DNA of 64,000 nt from Anaerosporobacter mobilis DSM 15930 (GTDB taxonomy: Bacteria > Bacillota > Clostridia > Lachnospirales > Lachnospiraceae): assembly GCF_900142955.1 (NCBI RefSeq), contig NZ_FRCP01000021.1, positions 1-64,000 of the forward strand, given 5' to 3'. Of this stretch, positions 16,259 through 24,263 are shown one piece after another. Made by a program: the position numbers and the translations under genes. The notes under the pieces were generated by a model that was not told the origin of the DNA, ran no database searches, and saw only the letters and a program-made list of their open reading frames with translations. Within the stretch, counting starts at the first letter, position 1. Every line of letters begins with the position of its first letter.

Positions 16259-16855
16259 ATGAGTAAAGTATTATATATTAAAGCAAATATTAAAAATGAT
16301 GGAGAATCAAGAACATTCAAGGTTTCTGATGCCTTTGTGGAAGAATATAAGAAAAAAAATCCAGGAGATGAAGTAATCGAGTTGGATTTATATAAGGAAA
16401 ATATAGATTTCCTAAGACCAGAGGATTTAGGAAAAATCTTCGGACCTAAAGATGAAGAAAGTAAGAAGAATCCAATCTTAAAATACGCATATCAGTTTGC
16501 AGAGGCAGACAAATATATCGTTGCAGCTCCAATGTGGAATTTAAGTATTCCTGCAATTTTAAAGGCTTACATCGATTATGTAAGTGTTACAGGAATAGCA
16601 TTCAAATATACTGCAGAAGGTCCAGTTGGACTTTTAACAAATAAAAAGGCTGTTAATATTGTGGCTAGAGGTGGTGAATATGCTGACTCTCCATATGAAA
16701 TGGGAGATAGATATTTGAAAACTATATTCGGATTCTTTGGTATTACAGATATGGAAACAATAGCTATAGACAATGTTGACGTTATAGGAGCAGATGTTCA
16801 AGGGAAAGTTGACGAAGCAATTGAAAAAGCTAAAGCATTTTTAGAAAGATTTTAA
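16259..16855 (+). CDS. AzoR-type FMN-dependent NADH oxidoreductase
   Basis: The 198-residue flavodoxin-like protein starts with a beta strand (KVLYIKANIKNDGESRTFKV) and contains AAPMWNLSIPAILKAYIDYV and VARGGEY, the FMN-contact motifs of AzoR/AcpD azoreductases, which reduce quinones and azo compounds with NADH. It follows the pirin gene by 45 nt with strong RBS cggagg, so it is part of the MarR-controlled operon. A paralogue with near-identical start lies at 40487. Confidence 0.88.
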   Translation: MSKVLYIKANIKNDGESRTFKVSDAFVEEYKKKNPGDEVIELDLYKENIDFLRPEDLGKIFGPKDEESKKNPILKYAYQFAEADKYIVAAPMWNLSIPAILKAYIDYVSVTGIAFKYTAEGPVGLLTNKKAVNIVARGGEYADSPYEMGDRYLKTIFGFFGITDMETIAIDNVDVIGADVQGKVDEAIEKAKAFLERF

Positions 16856-16932
16856 GTTAGGTTACTATACGTGCATAACGTATTGTAATGATAGACAATA
16901 ATAATATAATATATAATACGGAGGAAAAGACT

Positions 16933-17268
16933 ATGGAAAAAATATTTAAATGTTCTATTTGTGGCTATATCGCTGAAGGGATTGAAGCACCAGAGGTTTG
17001 TCCAAAATGTGGTTTAGGCAAAGAAAAGTTTGTTGAACTTAGTGAAGAAGATGCAAAAAAAATCTATGCTTCTGATAGAACGAACAACATCCACGCTGAA
17101 ATCATTGTATTAGCAGATAGAATTGCTGAGCTTTCAAAAGAGGGGATAGAAGAAAACCTAGATCCAAAATGTGTTTCTGCATTCGAAAAAGCGAAAAATG
17201 AAGCTTGGGTTATCAAACAAAGATGTAAAGCAGAACTTGCAGGACACATGGCTAACGGTAAGTGGTAG
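16933..17268 (+). CDS. Rubredoxin-like/four-helix protein
   Basis: The 111-residue protein opens with a rubredoxin-like zinc-ribbon (FKCSICGYIAEGIEAPEVCPKCG, cited from its two CxxC pairs C7/C10 and C22/C25) resembling the C-terminal domain of rubrerythrin, and continues into an alpha-helical tail. The internal ATG at 16933 has acggaggaaaagact and fits the domain; the longer frame from 16888 has no RBS. Likely an electron carrier in oxidative defence, cotranscribed with pirin and azoreductase. Confidence 0.8.
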   Translation: MEKIFKCSICGYIAEGIEAPEVCPKCGLGKEKFVELSEEDAKKIYASDRTNNIHAEIIVLADRIAELSKEGIEENLDPKCVSAFEKAKNEAWVIKQRCKAELAGHMANGKW

Positions 17269-17329
17269 AATGCAATATTATCAAGTCAAAGAGAGTTTGA
17301 TATAGTAAGAAAAGTAAAAAAATATACTC

Positions 17330-17366
17330 AAAAGGTAGAGACCAAATAAAAAGTCTCTACCTTTTT
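17330..17366 (+). terminator. Terminator of the pirin-azoreductase-rubredoxin operon
   Basis: AAAAGGTAGAGAC (17330-17342) and GTCTCTACCTTTT (17353-17365) pair perfectly over 13 bp, followed by T residues. Readthrough of the convergent AraC remnant would also stop here. Confidence 0.85.
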
Positions 17367-17371
17367 CACTG

Positions 17372-17520
17372 TTATGATGTGTACATTTGTCTGAATTGTG
17401 TGGGGGTACAGGTTTTATAAGCTTAAACATTCTGATAAATGCTGATGGACTTGAGAAGCCAGATCGTAGTGCTACTTGTACCTTTCTAAGTCGGAAAAGT
17501 CCGTTAGTAGTGTTATTACA
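17372..17520 (-). pseudogene. Remnant of an AraC-family regulator C-terminus
   Basis: On the minus strand one frame reads VALRSGFSSPSAFIRMFKL, the second HTH of an AraC protein. After LIKPV the frame is lost; a neighbouring frame then gives PTQFRQMYTS and a stop at 17372, exactly the expected AraC ending. Nothing recognisable lies upstream. This is a frameshifted fragment about 40 codons long. Confidence 0.65.
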
Positions 17521-17532
17521 ATGAATAAAAAC

Positions 17533-17660
17533 TGTATAAAACTAGAATAAAAATGCATGAACTATATAAAATATGCATAAAAATAAATATATATGTTGCT
17601 AAATACATAAATATACACAAAAGTATAAAAATATGCATGATTATGTATTTTTATACTTGA
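17533..17660 (+). promoter_or_regulatory. Cluster of ArgR/AhrC-like boxes before an amino-acid importer
   Basis: The very AT-rich leader of the ABC importer contains several matches to the ArgR consensus TGAATWWWWATTCA: AGAATAAAAATGCA (12 of 14), TGCATAAAAATAAA, TACATAAATATACA and TGTATTTTTATACT (11 of 14 each). The last is in the right arm of a perfect inverted repeat AAGTATAAAAATA/TATTTTTATACTT. This suggests arginine-responsive control. Base bias alone could produce some matches. The rest of 17521-17823 shows nothing else. Confidence 0.4.
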
Positions 17661-17823
17661 TTTTTAATGAATATACGTTATAATTAGAATATACTAAGTG
17701 AATGACAAAAATTTGTTCTCATTATTGGAATTATTCTAATGTATGATAACTATTTTATAGTCTACTATGAATTTCAAATTATCTGAAATAATAAGGAAAA
17801 GGAAAAGAAAAGGGGAAAATAAA

Positions 17824-18555
17824 ATGAAGAAAAAATTAGTATTAACAGGATTATTAGTAGCAATGGCAATCTCTACGATGGCATGCGGCTCAAAGAAAGA
17901 TACATTAGTAATGGCAACGAATGCAGAGTTTCCACCATATGAATATCTTGATGGTAGTGATTTCAAAGGTATCGACATTGAAATTGCACAAGCGATAGCA
18001 GATGATTTAGGAAAAGAATTAGTTATTGAAGATATGGCGTTTGATTCAATTATTACAGCGGTACAATCAGGCAAAGCTGATATTGGTTTAGCGGGAATGA
18101 CAGCTATGCCAGATCGTTTAGAGAATGTTGATTTCAGTGATTCTTATACAACAGCAACACAGGTTATTATAGTGAAAAAGGGTAGTACGATAACTACAGC
18201 AAGTGATTTAGAAGGTAAAACACTTGGCGTACAATTAGGAACAACTGGCGATATATATGCAGATGATGTAAAAGATGCTACAGTAGAACGTTACAATAAA
18301 GGATTTGAAGCAGTGCAAGCATTAAGTCAAGGAAAGATTGATGCAGTAATCATTGATAATGAGCCAGCTAAAGTATTCGTTAGTCAAAGCGAAGATATCG
18401 AAATCGTAAAAGAAGAATTTGCAGTTGAAGAGTATGCAATAGCAATCAAAAAAGGTAATGAAGAACTTCAAAAACAAATCAATAAATCTTTAGAGAAGCT
18501 AAAAGAATCTGGTGAACTTCAAAAAATTATTGATAAATATATCAATGAAGACTAA
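17824..18555 (+). CDS. Polar amino-acid ABC transporter substrate-binding lipoprotein
   Basis: The 243-residue protein has a lipoprotein signal (KKKLVLTGLLVAMAIS then lipobox TMAC) and a SBP_bac_3 domain: TNAEFPPYEYLDGSDFKGID, DMAFDSIITAVQSGKADIG, and the hinge GKTLGVQLGTTGD. This is the family of His/Lys/Arg/Gln/Cys-binding proteins. I start at the ATG at 17824, which has aaaagggg upstream, because the longer frame puts a charged extension before the signal peptide. First gene of a three-gene importer; ArgR-like boxes upstream suggest a basic amino acid. Confidence 0.9.
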   Translation: MKKKLVLTGLLVAMAISTMACGSKKDTLVMATNAEFPPYEYLDGSDFKGIDIEIAQAIADDLGKELVIEDMAFDSIITAVQSGKADIGLAGMTAMPDRLENVDFSDSYTTATQVIIVKKGSTITTASDLEGKTLGVQLGTTGDIYADDVKDATVERYNKGFEAVQALSQGKIDAVIIDNEPAKVFVSQSEDIEIVKEEFAVEEYAIAIKKGNEELQKQINKSLEKLKESGELQKIIDKYINED

Positions 18556-18601
18556 TTAACTGCATATAGGACCTATAGTAGTTTGAATTATATGAAAGGA
18601 G

Positions 18602-18669
18602 CCATGCCGTTGTAGTATGCCAACTTAATTGGTTTAGCAGTATCACAAGATAGGTTGTGATAGGCATGG
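18602..18669 (+). ncRNA. Putative three-way-junction RNA between binding-protein and permease genes
   Basis: P1 CCATGCC (18602-18608)/GGCATGG (18663-18669) encloses P2 CCAA-cttaa-TTGG (18620-18632) and P3 TATCACAA-gatagg-TTGTGATA (18641-18662), with P3 directly stacked on P1. The right P1 arm contains the only GGA near the permease start. It could stabilise the upstream lipoprotein mRNA or limit translation of the permease. No known riboswitch class is recognised. Confidence 0.5.
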
Positions 18670-18677
18670 ATATATAA

Positions 18678-19367
18678 ATGGAGAAAATCATCGATCAATT
18701 TACGCAGAATTTTATAGAGAAAGATCGTTGGATGTATATCGTAGATGGTCTTAAAGTTACGTTGACGATTACATTTTTGGCAGTATTAATAGGTATCTGC
18801 ATTGGTTTTATAGTTGGGATGATACGATCTACCCATGACAAGACAGGAAAATGTAAGATATTAAATGTTTTATGTAAGATATACCTTACGGTTTTTCGTG
18901 GAACACCAGTTGTAATACAGTTATTAATTATTTATTTCGTTGTATTTGGTAGTGTTCGAATTGACAAAGTATTTGTGGCGGTTATTGCATTTGGTATAAA
19001 TTCTGGTGCTTATGTAGCTGAAATTATTCGAAGTGGAATTATGTCCATTGACGAAGGTCAGTTCGAAGCAGGTAGAAGTTTAGGGTTTAATTATATGCAA
19101 ACGATGCGATATATTATTATGCCACAAGCAATCAAGAATGTATTGCCAGCGCTTGGTAATGAATTCATCGTATTATTAAAAGAAACGTCAGTAGCAGGTT
19201 ATATTGCACTTGCTGATTTAACAAAAGCAGGAGATATTATAAGAAGTCAGACATATTCGGCATTCTTCCCGTTGTTCGGGGTAGCAGCTATCTATCTTGT
19301 ACTTGTTATGATTTTTACTTTCTTAGTAGGACGATTAGAGAGGAGATTGAACAATGGAGCACACTAA
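18678..19367 (+). CDS. Amino-acid ABC transporter permease (HisM/GlnP type)
   Basis: The 229-residue permease has about five membrane helices and the binding-protein-dependent EAA loop (EAGRSLGFNYMQTMRYIIMPQAIKNVLPALGNEF). The preceding helix region carries FRGTPVVIQLLIIYF, typical of the polar amino-acid family. A single permease gene suggests a homodimer. Its RBS is weak and overlaps the structured RNA upstream; its end overlaps the ATPase gene by 14 nt. Confidence 0.9.
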   Translation: MEKIIDQFTQNFIEKDRWMYIVDGLKVTLTITFLAVLIGICIGFIVGMIRSTHDKTGKCKILNVLCKIYLTVFRGTPVVIQLLIIYFVVFGSVRIDKVFVAVIAFGINSGAYVAEIIRSGIMSIDEGQFEAGRSLGFNYMQTMRYIIMPQAIKNVLPALGNEFIVLLKETSVAGYIALADLTKAGDIIRSQTYSAFFPLFGVAAIYLVLVMIFTFLVGRLERRLNNGAH

Positions 19368-20103
19368 TATCGGAGATTCTCTCATTCAAGTAAAAAACAT
19401 AAAGAAACAGTTTGGTGAAAAATTTGCCTTAAATGATGTAAATTGTGATATTAATAAAGGTGAAGTAGTATTTATTATTGGACCTTCTGGCTCTGGAAAA
19501 AGTACCTTTCTAAGATGTTTGAATCTACTGGAGACGCCGACATCCGGCCAGATCTTTTTCGAAGGGAATGAGTTGACAAAAAAAGGTGTAAATGTGAATG
19601 CTTTACGCCAGAAGATGGGGATGGTATTCCAACATTTCAATCTGTTTCCTCATAAGACTATCTTACAAAACCTTACCCTTGCTCCAATGAAATTACAAGG
19701 AGTGAGTAAGGCAGATGCTGAGAAGGAAGCTATGCGTTTACTTAAGCGTGTAGGATTAGAGGATCGTGCTGATGCGTATCCAGCCCAATTATCCGGTGGA
19801 CAAAAACAGCGTATTGCAATTGTACGTTCTTTATGTATGAAACCAGAGGTGATGCTATTTGACGAACCAACTTCTGCTCTCGATCCGGAGATGGTTGGTG
19901 AAGTTCTTGGTGTTATGAGAGAGCTTGCAGAAGATAATATGACCATGGTGGTTGTTACTCATGAAATGGGATTTGCAAGGGAAGTCGCAAGTAGAGTGAT
20001 TTTTATGGACCAAGGACAAATCGTTGAGGAGGATACTCCTGAAGAATTGTTTGCACATCCAAAGAGTGAACGTTTACAAAACTTTTTAAGTAAAGTATTA
20101 TAG
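19354..20103 (+). CDS. Amino-acid ABC transporter ATPase (GlnQ type)
   Basis: The 249-residue ATPase has Walker A GPSGSGKST, Q-loop MVFQHFNLFPHKT, signature LSGGQKQR, Walker B VMLFDEPTSALDPE and H-loop VVTHEMGFARE, the sequence style of GlnQ/HisP. It energises import by the permease and lipoprotein encoded just upstream. The 14-nt overlap with the permease gene implies translational coupling. Confidence 0.92.
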   Translation: MEHTNIGDSLIQVKNIKKQFGEKFALNDVNCDINKGEVVFIIGPSGSGKSTFLRCLNLLETPTSGQIFFEGNELTKKGVNVNALRQKMGMVFQHFNLFPHKTILQNLTLAPMKLQGVSKADAEKEAMRLLKRVGLEDRADAYPAQLSGGQKQRIAIVRSLCMKPEVMLFDEPTSALDPEMVGEVLGVMRELAEDNMTMVVVTHEMGFAREVASRVIFMDQGQIVEEDTPEELFAHPKSERLQNFLSKVL

Positions 20104-20109
20104 AGTATT

Positions 20110-20196
20110 AAAAGATGAATCAAGTTTGAAAGATTCCCAGATGTAAGTTTGTTTGACAAACATTTGAGAAACCTTCAAATTGATTCATCTTTTTTT
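20110..20196 (+). terminator. Long terminator after the amino-acid importer
   Basis: AAAAGATGAATCAAGTTTGAA pairs with TTCAAATTGATTCATCTTTT (right arm from about 20174) with small mismatches, over a 40-nt loop that itself contains GTTTGTTTGACAAAC. A T-run follows. Confidence 0.75.
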
Positions 20197-20376
20197 GGTT
20201 AAAGAAAATACCTATTATATCGTACAGAAGAGATTGTTATTAAATATTATAATATTATAAATATGTATAAATGTGCTATACTATTTGTAGGGGAATAAGG
20301 GAGATACCATTAATAAGTTTAGTTTGCCGAATAAATTATATATCTATAACTATACGAAGAAAGGAAGAATGATACA

Positions 20377-20673
20377 ATGAAATGTTTTATCGTAGAAGGA
20401 ACATTAAAGATGGAACAAGTTGAAGAAAATACAATGAATGAACATAAAGCGTATTCTCAAAAAGCAATGGACGCAGGGTTAATAGTAATGTCTGGGCTTA
20501 AGTCGGATATGAGTGGTGGTCTATTCATTATGAAAGCAGATTCTATTGCTCAAGTAGAGGAGTATTTATCTGCTGAGCCCTTTAAAGTAGCAGGGATACA
20601 AGAGTACAGAGTAATAGAGTATATGCCTCATTATATTAATCAATCACCAAGTGATTGGTTTGATATGAAATAA
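20377..20673 (+). CDS. YciI-family protein
   Basis: The 98-residue protein has the dimeric ferredoxin-like fold of the YciI family: MKCFIVEGTLK, HKAYSQKAMDAGLIVMSGLKSD (with the conserved His) and IMKADSIAQVEEYLSAEPFKVAGI. Members are related to muconolactone isomerases and their substrates are mostly unknown. It is monocistronic, with RBS aaaggaag and its own terminator. Confidence 0.85.
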   Translation: MKCFIVEGTLKMEQVEENTMNEHKAYSQKAMDAGLIVMSGLKSDMSGGLFIMKADSIAQVEEYLSAEPFKVAGIQEYRVIEYMPHYINQSPSDWFDMK

Positions 20674-20713
20674 GGTCATAGAATAGTATTTACTCATAGG
20701 AAACTATAGTTCT

Positions 20714-20757
20714 AAAAAGAATCAATTCAACTGCCAAGTTGAGTTGGTTCTTTTTTT
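20714..20757 (+). terminator. Terminator after the YciI gene
   Basis: AAGAATCAATTCAACT and AGTTGAGTTGGTTCTT pair with two G-T or mismatched positions around gcca and are followed by seven T residues. Confidence 0.8.
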
Positions 20758-20875
20758 ATAAGCAGATTATAAGTAGTCATGTTTCATATCGATTTCACAA
20801 CATATTTATAATGTATATATACTGCGAATGTTATATAATGGTAAAAGAATATGAAGTTCAGAGGGGATGAAGAGA

Positions 20876-21061
20876 ATGTTATTCGTTAGAAGAAAAGAAC
20901 GTTCTGAGATAGACGAGATTATTGTAAGTGCGAATAAAGTATTAAGTCGGATCGATACCGTAACTGGTGAACCAATTAAATATCCTATTAAAGAGTGTTG
21001 GTGTTATTACGAAAAAATGAGTGAACAACATGCAAGTAATCCAAGAACTATAATTAATTAG
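20876..21061 (+). CDS. Hypothetical 61-residue protein
   Basis: The product is a small charged protein with a basic start (MLFVRRKERSEIDEI) and a CWCYYEKM segment. No family recognised. I choose the ATG at 20876 because gagggga lies 8 nt upstream; the ATG at 20867 is too close to it. It ends 10 nt before the MerR promoter and is probably independent of that gene. Confidence 0.5.
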   Translation: MLFVRRKERSEIDEIIVSANKVLSRIDTVTGEPIKYPIKECWCYYEKMSEQHASNPRTIIN

Positions 21062-21070
21062 AAAACCCTC

Positions 21071-21101
21071 TTGACTCTGACACTGTGTCGTACTTTAAAA
21101 T
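21071..21101 (+). promoter_or_regulatory. MerR-type promoter with 19-bp spacer
   Basis: TTGACT (21071-21076) and TAAAAT (21096-21101) are separated by 19 bp, the over-long spacer recognised and untwisted by MerR-family activators. The dyad GACACTGTGTC (21079-21089) lies within the spacer. Autoregulation of the MerR gene at 21125 follows. Confidence 0.75.
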
Positions 21102-21124
21102 GAATCCAGAAAGGAGATGAGTGC

Positions 21125-22117
21125 ATGGAAACGATGACAATTAGCCAACTATCAAAAAGGTTTGATGTATCTACAAGAATGCTTCGCTATTATGAGAAAA
21201 TGGGACTCTTAGCTAGTCACCGTAAGGAGGACTATGCATATCGAATGTATGATGAAATTGCTGTAAGGCGTCTGCAACAAATCATCGTACTCCGTAAGTT
21301 ACATATTCCTCTGAAGCAAATCGCATTAATATTCGAAGACAAAGAACAAGTTGATACACTCAATATATTTCAAGAGAATATTAATGAAATTGAAGATGAA
21401 ATTAATGCCCTTAGTACCATACGAGATATCTTAAATGTTTTTGTGTCCAGGCTTAGTATAAGCTTACAAAACGATATAAGATTGGATCTGTTGGAGGATA
21501 GAGAACTAATAAAAGTCGTAGATACTCTTTGCCTTTCAAAATTAAATCTAAAGGAGGAACGGTCAATGAATGAACTTAATAAAGCAAATGAAACATTGAA
21601 TAAAAACCTGGAGGTAAGAATGGTGTTGCTGCCACCTTGTACAGTGGCTTCCTTTCATTATGTGGGTGAAAACCCAGAAGAAGTAGTCGGGAATCAGATG
21701 AGTAAATTTGTTCAAGAGAGTAAGATTTATGAAAGAAAACCGGATGCGAGAATGTTTGGATTTAACCATCCGAATCCATCCGAAGATAGAGAGTTTTATG
21801 GATATGAGGATTTGATAACGATTCCTGAGGATATGGAAGTTCCAGCACCTCTCACCAAGAAGCGGTTTAATGGTGGTTTATATGCTGCCCATACCATTAC
21901 ATTTCCTAATTTTAATGAATGGGCGGATTTAGCAGAATGGGTTCAAAATAGTGATAAGTATGAAGTTAATTACAGCGAACTCGGTGAAGAAATCATGGGA
22001 GGATGTCTTGAAGAACATCTTAATTGGATCTATTCAGCACACATGGGCTGGCCAGAAAACGGTATCGATGGACAGTTAGATTTACTATTACCTGTTAAAT
22101 TGTTGACAGCTAAGTAG
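21125..22117 (+). CDS. MerR-family regulator with C-terminal effector domain
   Basis: The 330-residue protein has a MerR HTH (TISQLSKRFDVSTRMLRYYEKMGLL), a coiled-coil dimer helix (about 75-130) and a C-terminal GyrI-like ligand domain (about 160-325: RMVLLPPCTVASFHYVGENPEE, EFYGYEDLITIPEDM, GGLYAAHTITF). Such proteins sense bulky hydrophobic compounds and activate efflux genes; no transporter is adjacent, so the main target may be elsewhere. RBS aaaggagatgagtgc. Confidence 0.88.
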   Translation: METMTISQLSKRFDVSTRMLRYYEKMGLLASHRKEDYAYRMYDEIAVRRLQQIIVLRKLHIPLKQIALIFEDKEQVDTLNIFQENINEIEDEINALSTIRDILNVFVSRLSISLQNDIRLDLLEDRELIKVVDTLCLSKLNLKEERSMNELNKANETLNKNLEVRMVLLPPCTVASFHYVGENPEEVVGNQMSKFVQESKIYERKPDARMFGFNHPNPSEDREFYGYEDLITIPEDMEVPAPLTKKRFNGGLYAAHTITFPNFNEWADLAEWVQNSDKYEVNYSELGEEIMGGCLEEHLNWIYSAHMGWPENGIDGQLDLLLPVKLLTAK

Positions 22118-22126
22118 CATAAGTTG

Positions 22127-22172
22127 AAAATGTCGGTATAACCTGTATTTATGGGCTTTACCGACATTTTAT
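22127..22172 (+). terminator. Terminator after the MerR gene
   Basis: AAAATGTCGGTA (22127-22138) and TACCGACATTTT (22159-22170) form a perfect 12-bp stem with a 20-nt loop; the arms are flanked by A and T, so it may work both ways. Confidence 0.75.
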
Positions 22173-22275
22173 GCTTCAGAATATACTTCGAATAGACGGA
22201 ATATCCTAATAGTACTTGTGCTATGACCAGTATCGGCTGAAACAGGTTATACGAATAAGTAAAATCTGTAAATCA

Positions 22276-23274
22276 CTATTCGTAATTCTCAAATATGGGT
22301 TCAATATACCCTTTAATAAATTCCAGTCTATCCTTGACCTTTTGTTCAAATAGTGAAGCAATAGAAATCACTATCTTTTTCTTGGCATTGACGTAAATCA
22401 CATTTCCTCCATCTCCCATAGCTGCAAAAGCATGTTCTTTATCATCAAGAATCCACCAAAGATATCCATAGGCTAAATTTTGTTTTTCCCACCTACTATG
22501 TACCTTTGTACTCTCATCTACCCATCTTGCAGATACAATTTGTTCGCCATTCCATATTCCATTATCTAAGAGCAATTGACCGATTTTTGCCATATCCGTA
22601 GGAGACAGAGTTAACCCCCATCCGGCTGTATTAGTTCCAGCCCCGTCGGCAACCCAACCGCTGATATTGTTAGCTTTATTAAATGCGAGTTGTTCTTCTT
22701 TACTATGAAAGGTCACATTACTCAGGGCACTAATTCCCAGTGGTGAGAATAAATTATCCGTTGCAAAATCTAGTACAGATTGGCCAGTTGCTTTTATAAG
22801 AATGCCCGACAAAATATCTGGTCCTATGAGGGGAGTATATCTAAATTCCCCAATCTGCCCCTTACCACCTAATAAATCGAGCGTAAATTTTACCCCGTCA
22901 TCACTGGTGAAATACTTTATATAGGGAGCAAATTTATATTTATACGGGGCTGTCATTGTCAGCAAATTCTTAAGTGTAACATTCTGTAGTGTTTTTTCTC
23001 TACTTTTAACCGTGTAATCTGGGAAGAAATCCAGTACTTTTTGGTCGATACTTTTGATATACCCTTTGTCAATGGCAATCCCAATTAGTATAGATATAAT
23101 ACTTTTGGTTACTGAATAAACATGGATTCGGCTAGTAGCAGTGCATTCATTAAAGTAATTTTCATATAGTGTTTTACCGTCTTTTAATACAACCATACCT
23201 GCAATATTACGATAATCATCGTTTATTTTCTTCTCAAGCGCTGTCACTTTTTCTAATCCGTAGGATGTATTCAT
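22276..23274 (-). CDS. Beta-lactamase-fold serine hydrolase
   Basis: The 332-residue protein belongs to the class C beta-lactamase/penicillin-binding-like esterase family. The nucleophile motif SVTK (S-x-x-K) is in HVYSVTKSIISILIGIAIDKG, and the segment AYGYLWWI and the late GDGGNVIYV match conserved strands. It lacks a signal peptide, so it is probably cytoplasmic, unlike true beta-lactamases; esterase or peptidase activity is likely. It lies 84 nt downstream of the MerR gene on the same strand and may be its target. Confidence 0.82.
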   Translation of the reverse strand: MNTSYGLEKVTALEKKINDDYRNIAGMVVLKDGKTLYENYFNECTATSRIHVYSVTKSIISILIGIAIDKGYIKSIDQKVLDFFPDYTVKSREKTLQNVTLKNLLTMTAPYKYKFAPYIKYFTSDDGVKFTLDLLGGKGQIGEFRYTPLIGPDILSGILIKATGQSVLDFATDNLFSPLGISALSNVTFHSKEEQLAFNKANNISGWVADGAGTNTAGWGLTLSPTDMAKIGQLLLDNGIWNGEQIVSARWVDESTKVHSRWEKQNLAYGYLWWILDDKEHAFAAMGDGGNVIYVNAKKKIVISIASLFEQKVKDRLEFIKGYIEPIFENYE

Positions 23275-23358
23275 ATAATTCTCTCCTTTATCTTTTATTC
23301 TCTTTCTTACTTAATGGTTGGTTACACAGGGAATGTAACGTAGTCTTGGTTTCTTGGT

Positions 23359-24192
23359 CTAAATATTTGTAGATTTCTTTTTAACAGGATAATAAATCTC
23401 AGTTATAAGATCACTTTCTTGTGAAACTCCAGAAGGGTCAGTTACATATACTTCATATAGAGCATTGCTAGATTCATAGCCTTCCTTTTCTGCCCATTCA
23501 CGCTGTTTCGTGTATACAGAAGATAGGTTAGAATAAGAACCATTCAAAACAGTTTTTAAGCATAGTCCTGGATAGAAATCTCTTGTACCTGTAACATACT
23601 CTTTTACCGGAATAGCAAATTCAATATCTAAACCAAATGGACTAAATTCTTCGCTGTGAAAAAGTACCATTGGTGGAGCAAGTACAGTTAATTTGTCGAC
23701 TTGAGTTTTCCTAAATAATTTACGAAAGCAGTTGCCATATTCTTCAGCAACTTCGTGTTCATGGACCATTTTTCGAATAGATAGAAGATACATCATTGGT
23801 ACTTCAACAAGTTGAGTATCAATGCTTTCCATATAAGACATAATTGATTTGCCCTGTTTCAAGTTTGTTAGATCAGTATTTAGTTGGTCTAAGGTTTTTT
23901 CGAATTCTTGTACTTGTTTCTCAATCTCTTTCTTCTTTCTGGTAAGTTCTAAGTAAAGTTTTTCGTCCTGTAATTCTTCTGCTTCAAGTATGTTTTTTAT
24001 TTCCTCTAAAGAAAAATTGTATGATTTTAATCGGTTGATAAATAACATTGTTTCTAATTGCTCGATAGAATAATATCGATAACCATTTTCAGGGATGATT
24101 TCATCGGGCAGAAGTAGGCCTATTTCAGCATAATAACGAAGCGTCTTTGTAGACACTTTACATATATTTGAAAACTCTCCAATCGATAACAT
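23359..24192 (-). CDS. MerR-family regulator with GyrI-like domain
   Basis: The 277-residue protein has the MerR HTH (SIGEFSNICKVSTKTLRYYAEIGLL and NGYRYYSIEQLETMLFI), a long coiled coil (about 80-115, EKQVQEFEKTLDQL) and a GyrI-like ligand-binding domain (about 125-270). Its promoter has the 19-bp spacer of this family. The serine hydrolase gene follows closely and is probably cotranscribed, which makes a drug- or ester-responsive unit plausible. Confidence 0.88.
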   Translation of the reverse strand: MLSIGEFSNICKVSTKTLRYYAEIGLLLPDEIIPENGYRYYSIEQLETMLFINRLKSYNFSLEEIKNILEAEELQDEKLYLELTRKKKEIEKQVQEFEKTLDQLNTDLTNLKQGKSIMSYMESIDTQLVEVPMMYLLSIRKMVHEHEVAEEYGNCFRKLFRKTQVDKLTVLAPPMVLFHSEEFSPFGLDIEFAIPVKEYVTGTRDFYPGLCLKTVLNGSYSNLSSVYTKQREWAEKEGYESSNALYEVYVTDPSGVSQESDLITEIYYPVKKKSTNI

Positions 24193-24232
24193 AGATTCTC
24201 CTCCTCTAAGCGTATCCTATATGCTTACGTTT

Positions 24233-24263
24233 ATCTTACACCTTACCCTAAGGGTAAAGTCAA
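24233..24263 (-). promoter_or_regulatory. Second MerR-type promoter, 19-bp spacer with perfect dyad
   Basis: On the minus strand TTGACT (24263-24258), a 19-bp spacer and TAAGAT (24238-24233) precede the MerR gene. The spacer contains TTACCCTTAGGGTAA, a perfect 15-bp dyad. The RBS (gaggagga) follows 30 nt later. Confidence 0.8.

Noticed and set aside
17569..17660. CRISPR-like or tandem repeat array suggested by repeated ATGCAT/TATAAAAAT words
   Set aside because: Units are irregular in spacing and sequence, without unique spacers; better explained by AT-rich ArgR-like boxes.
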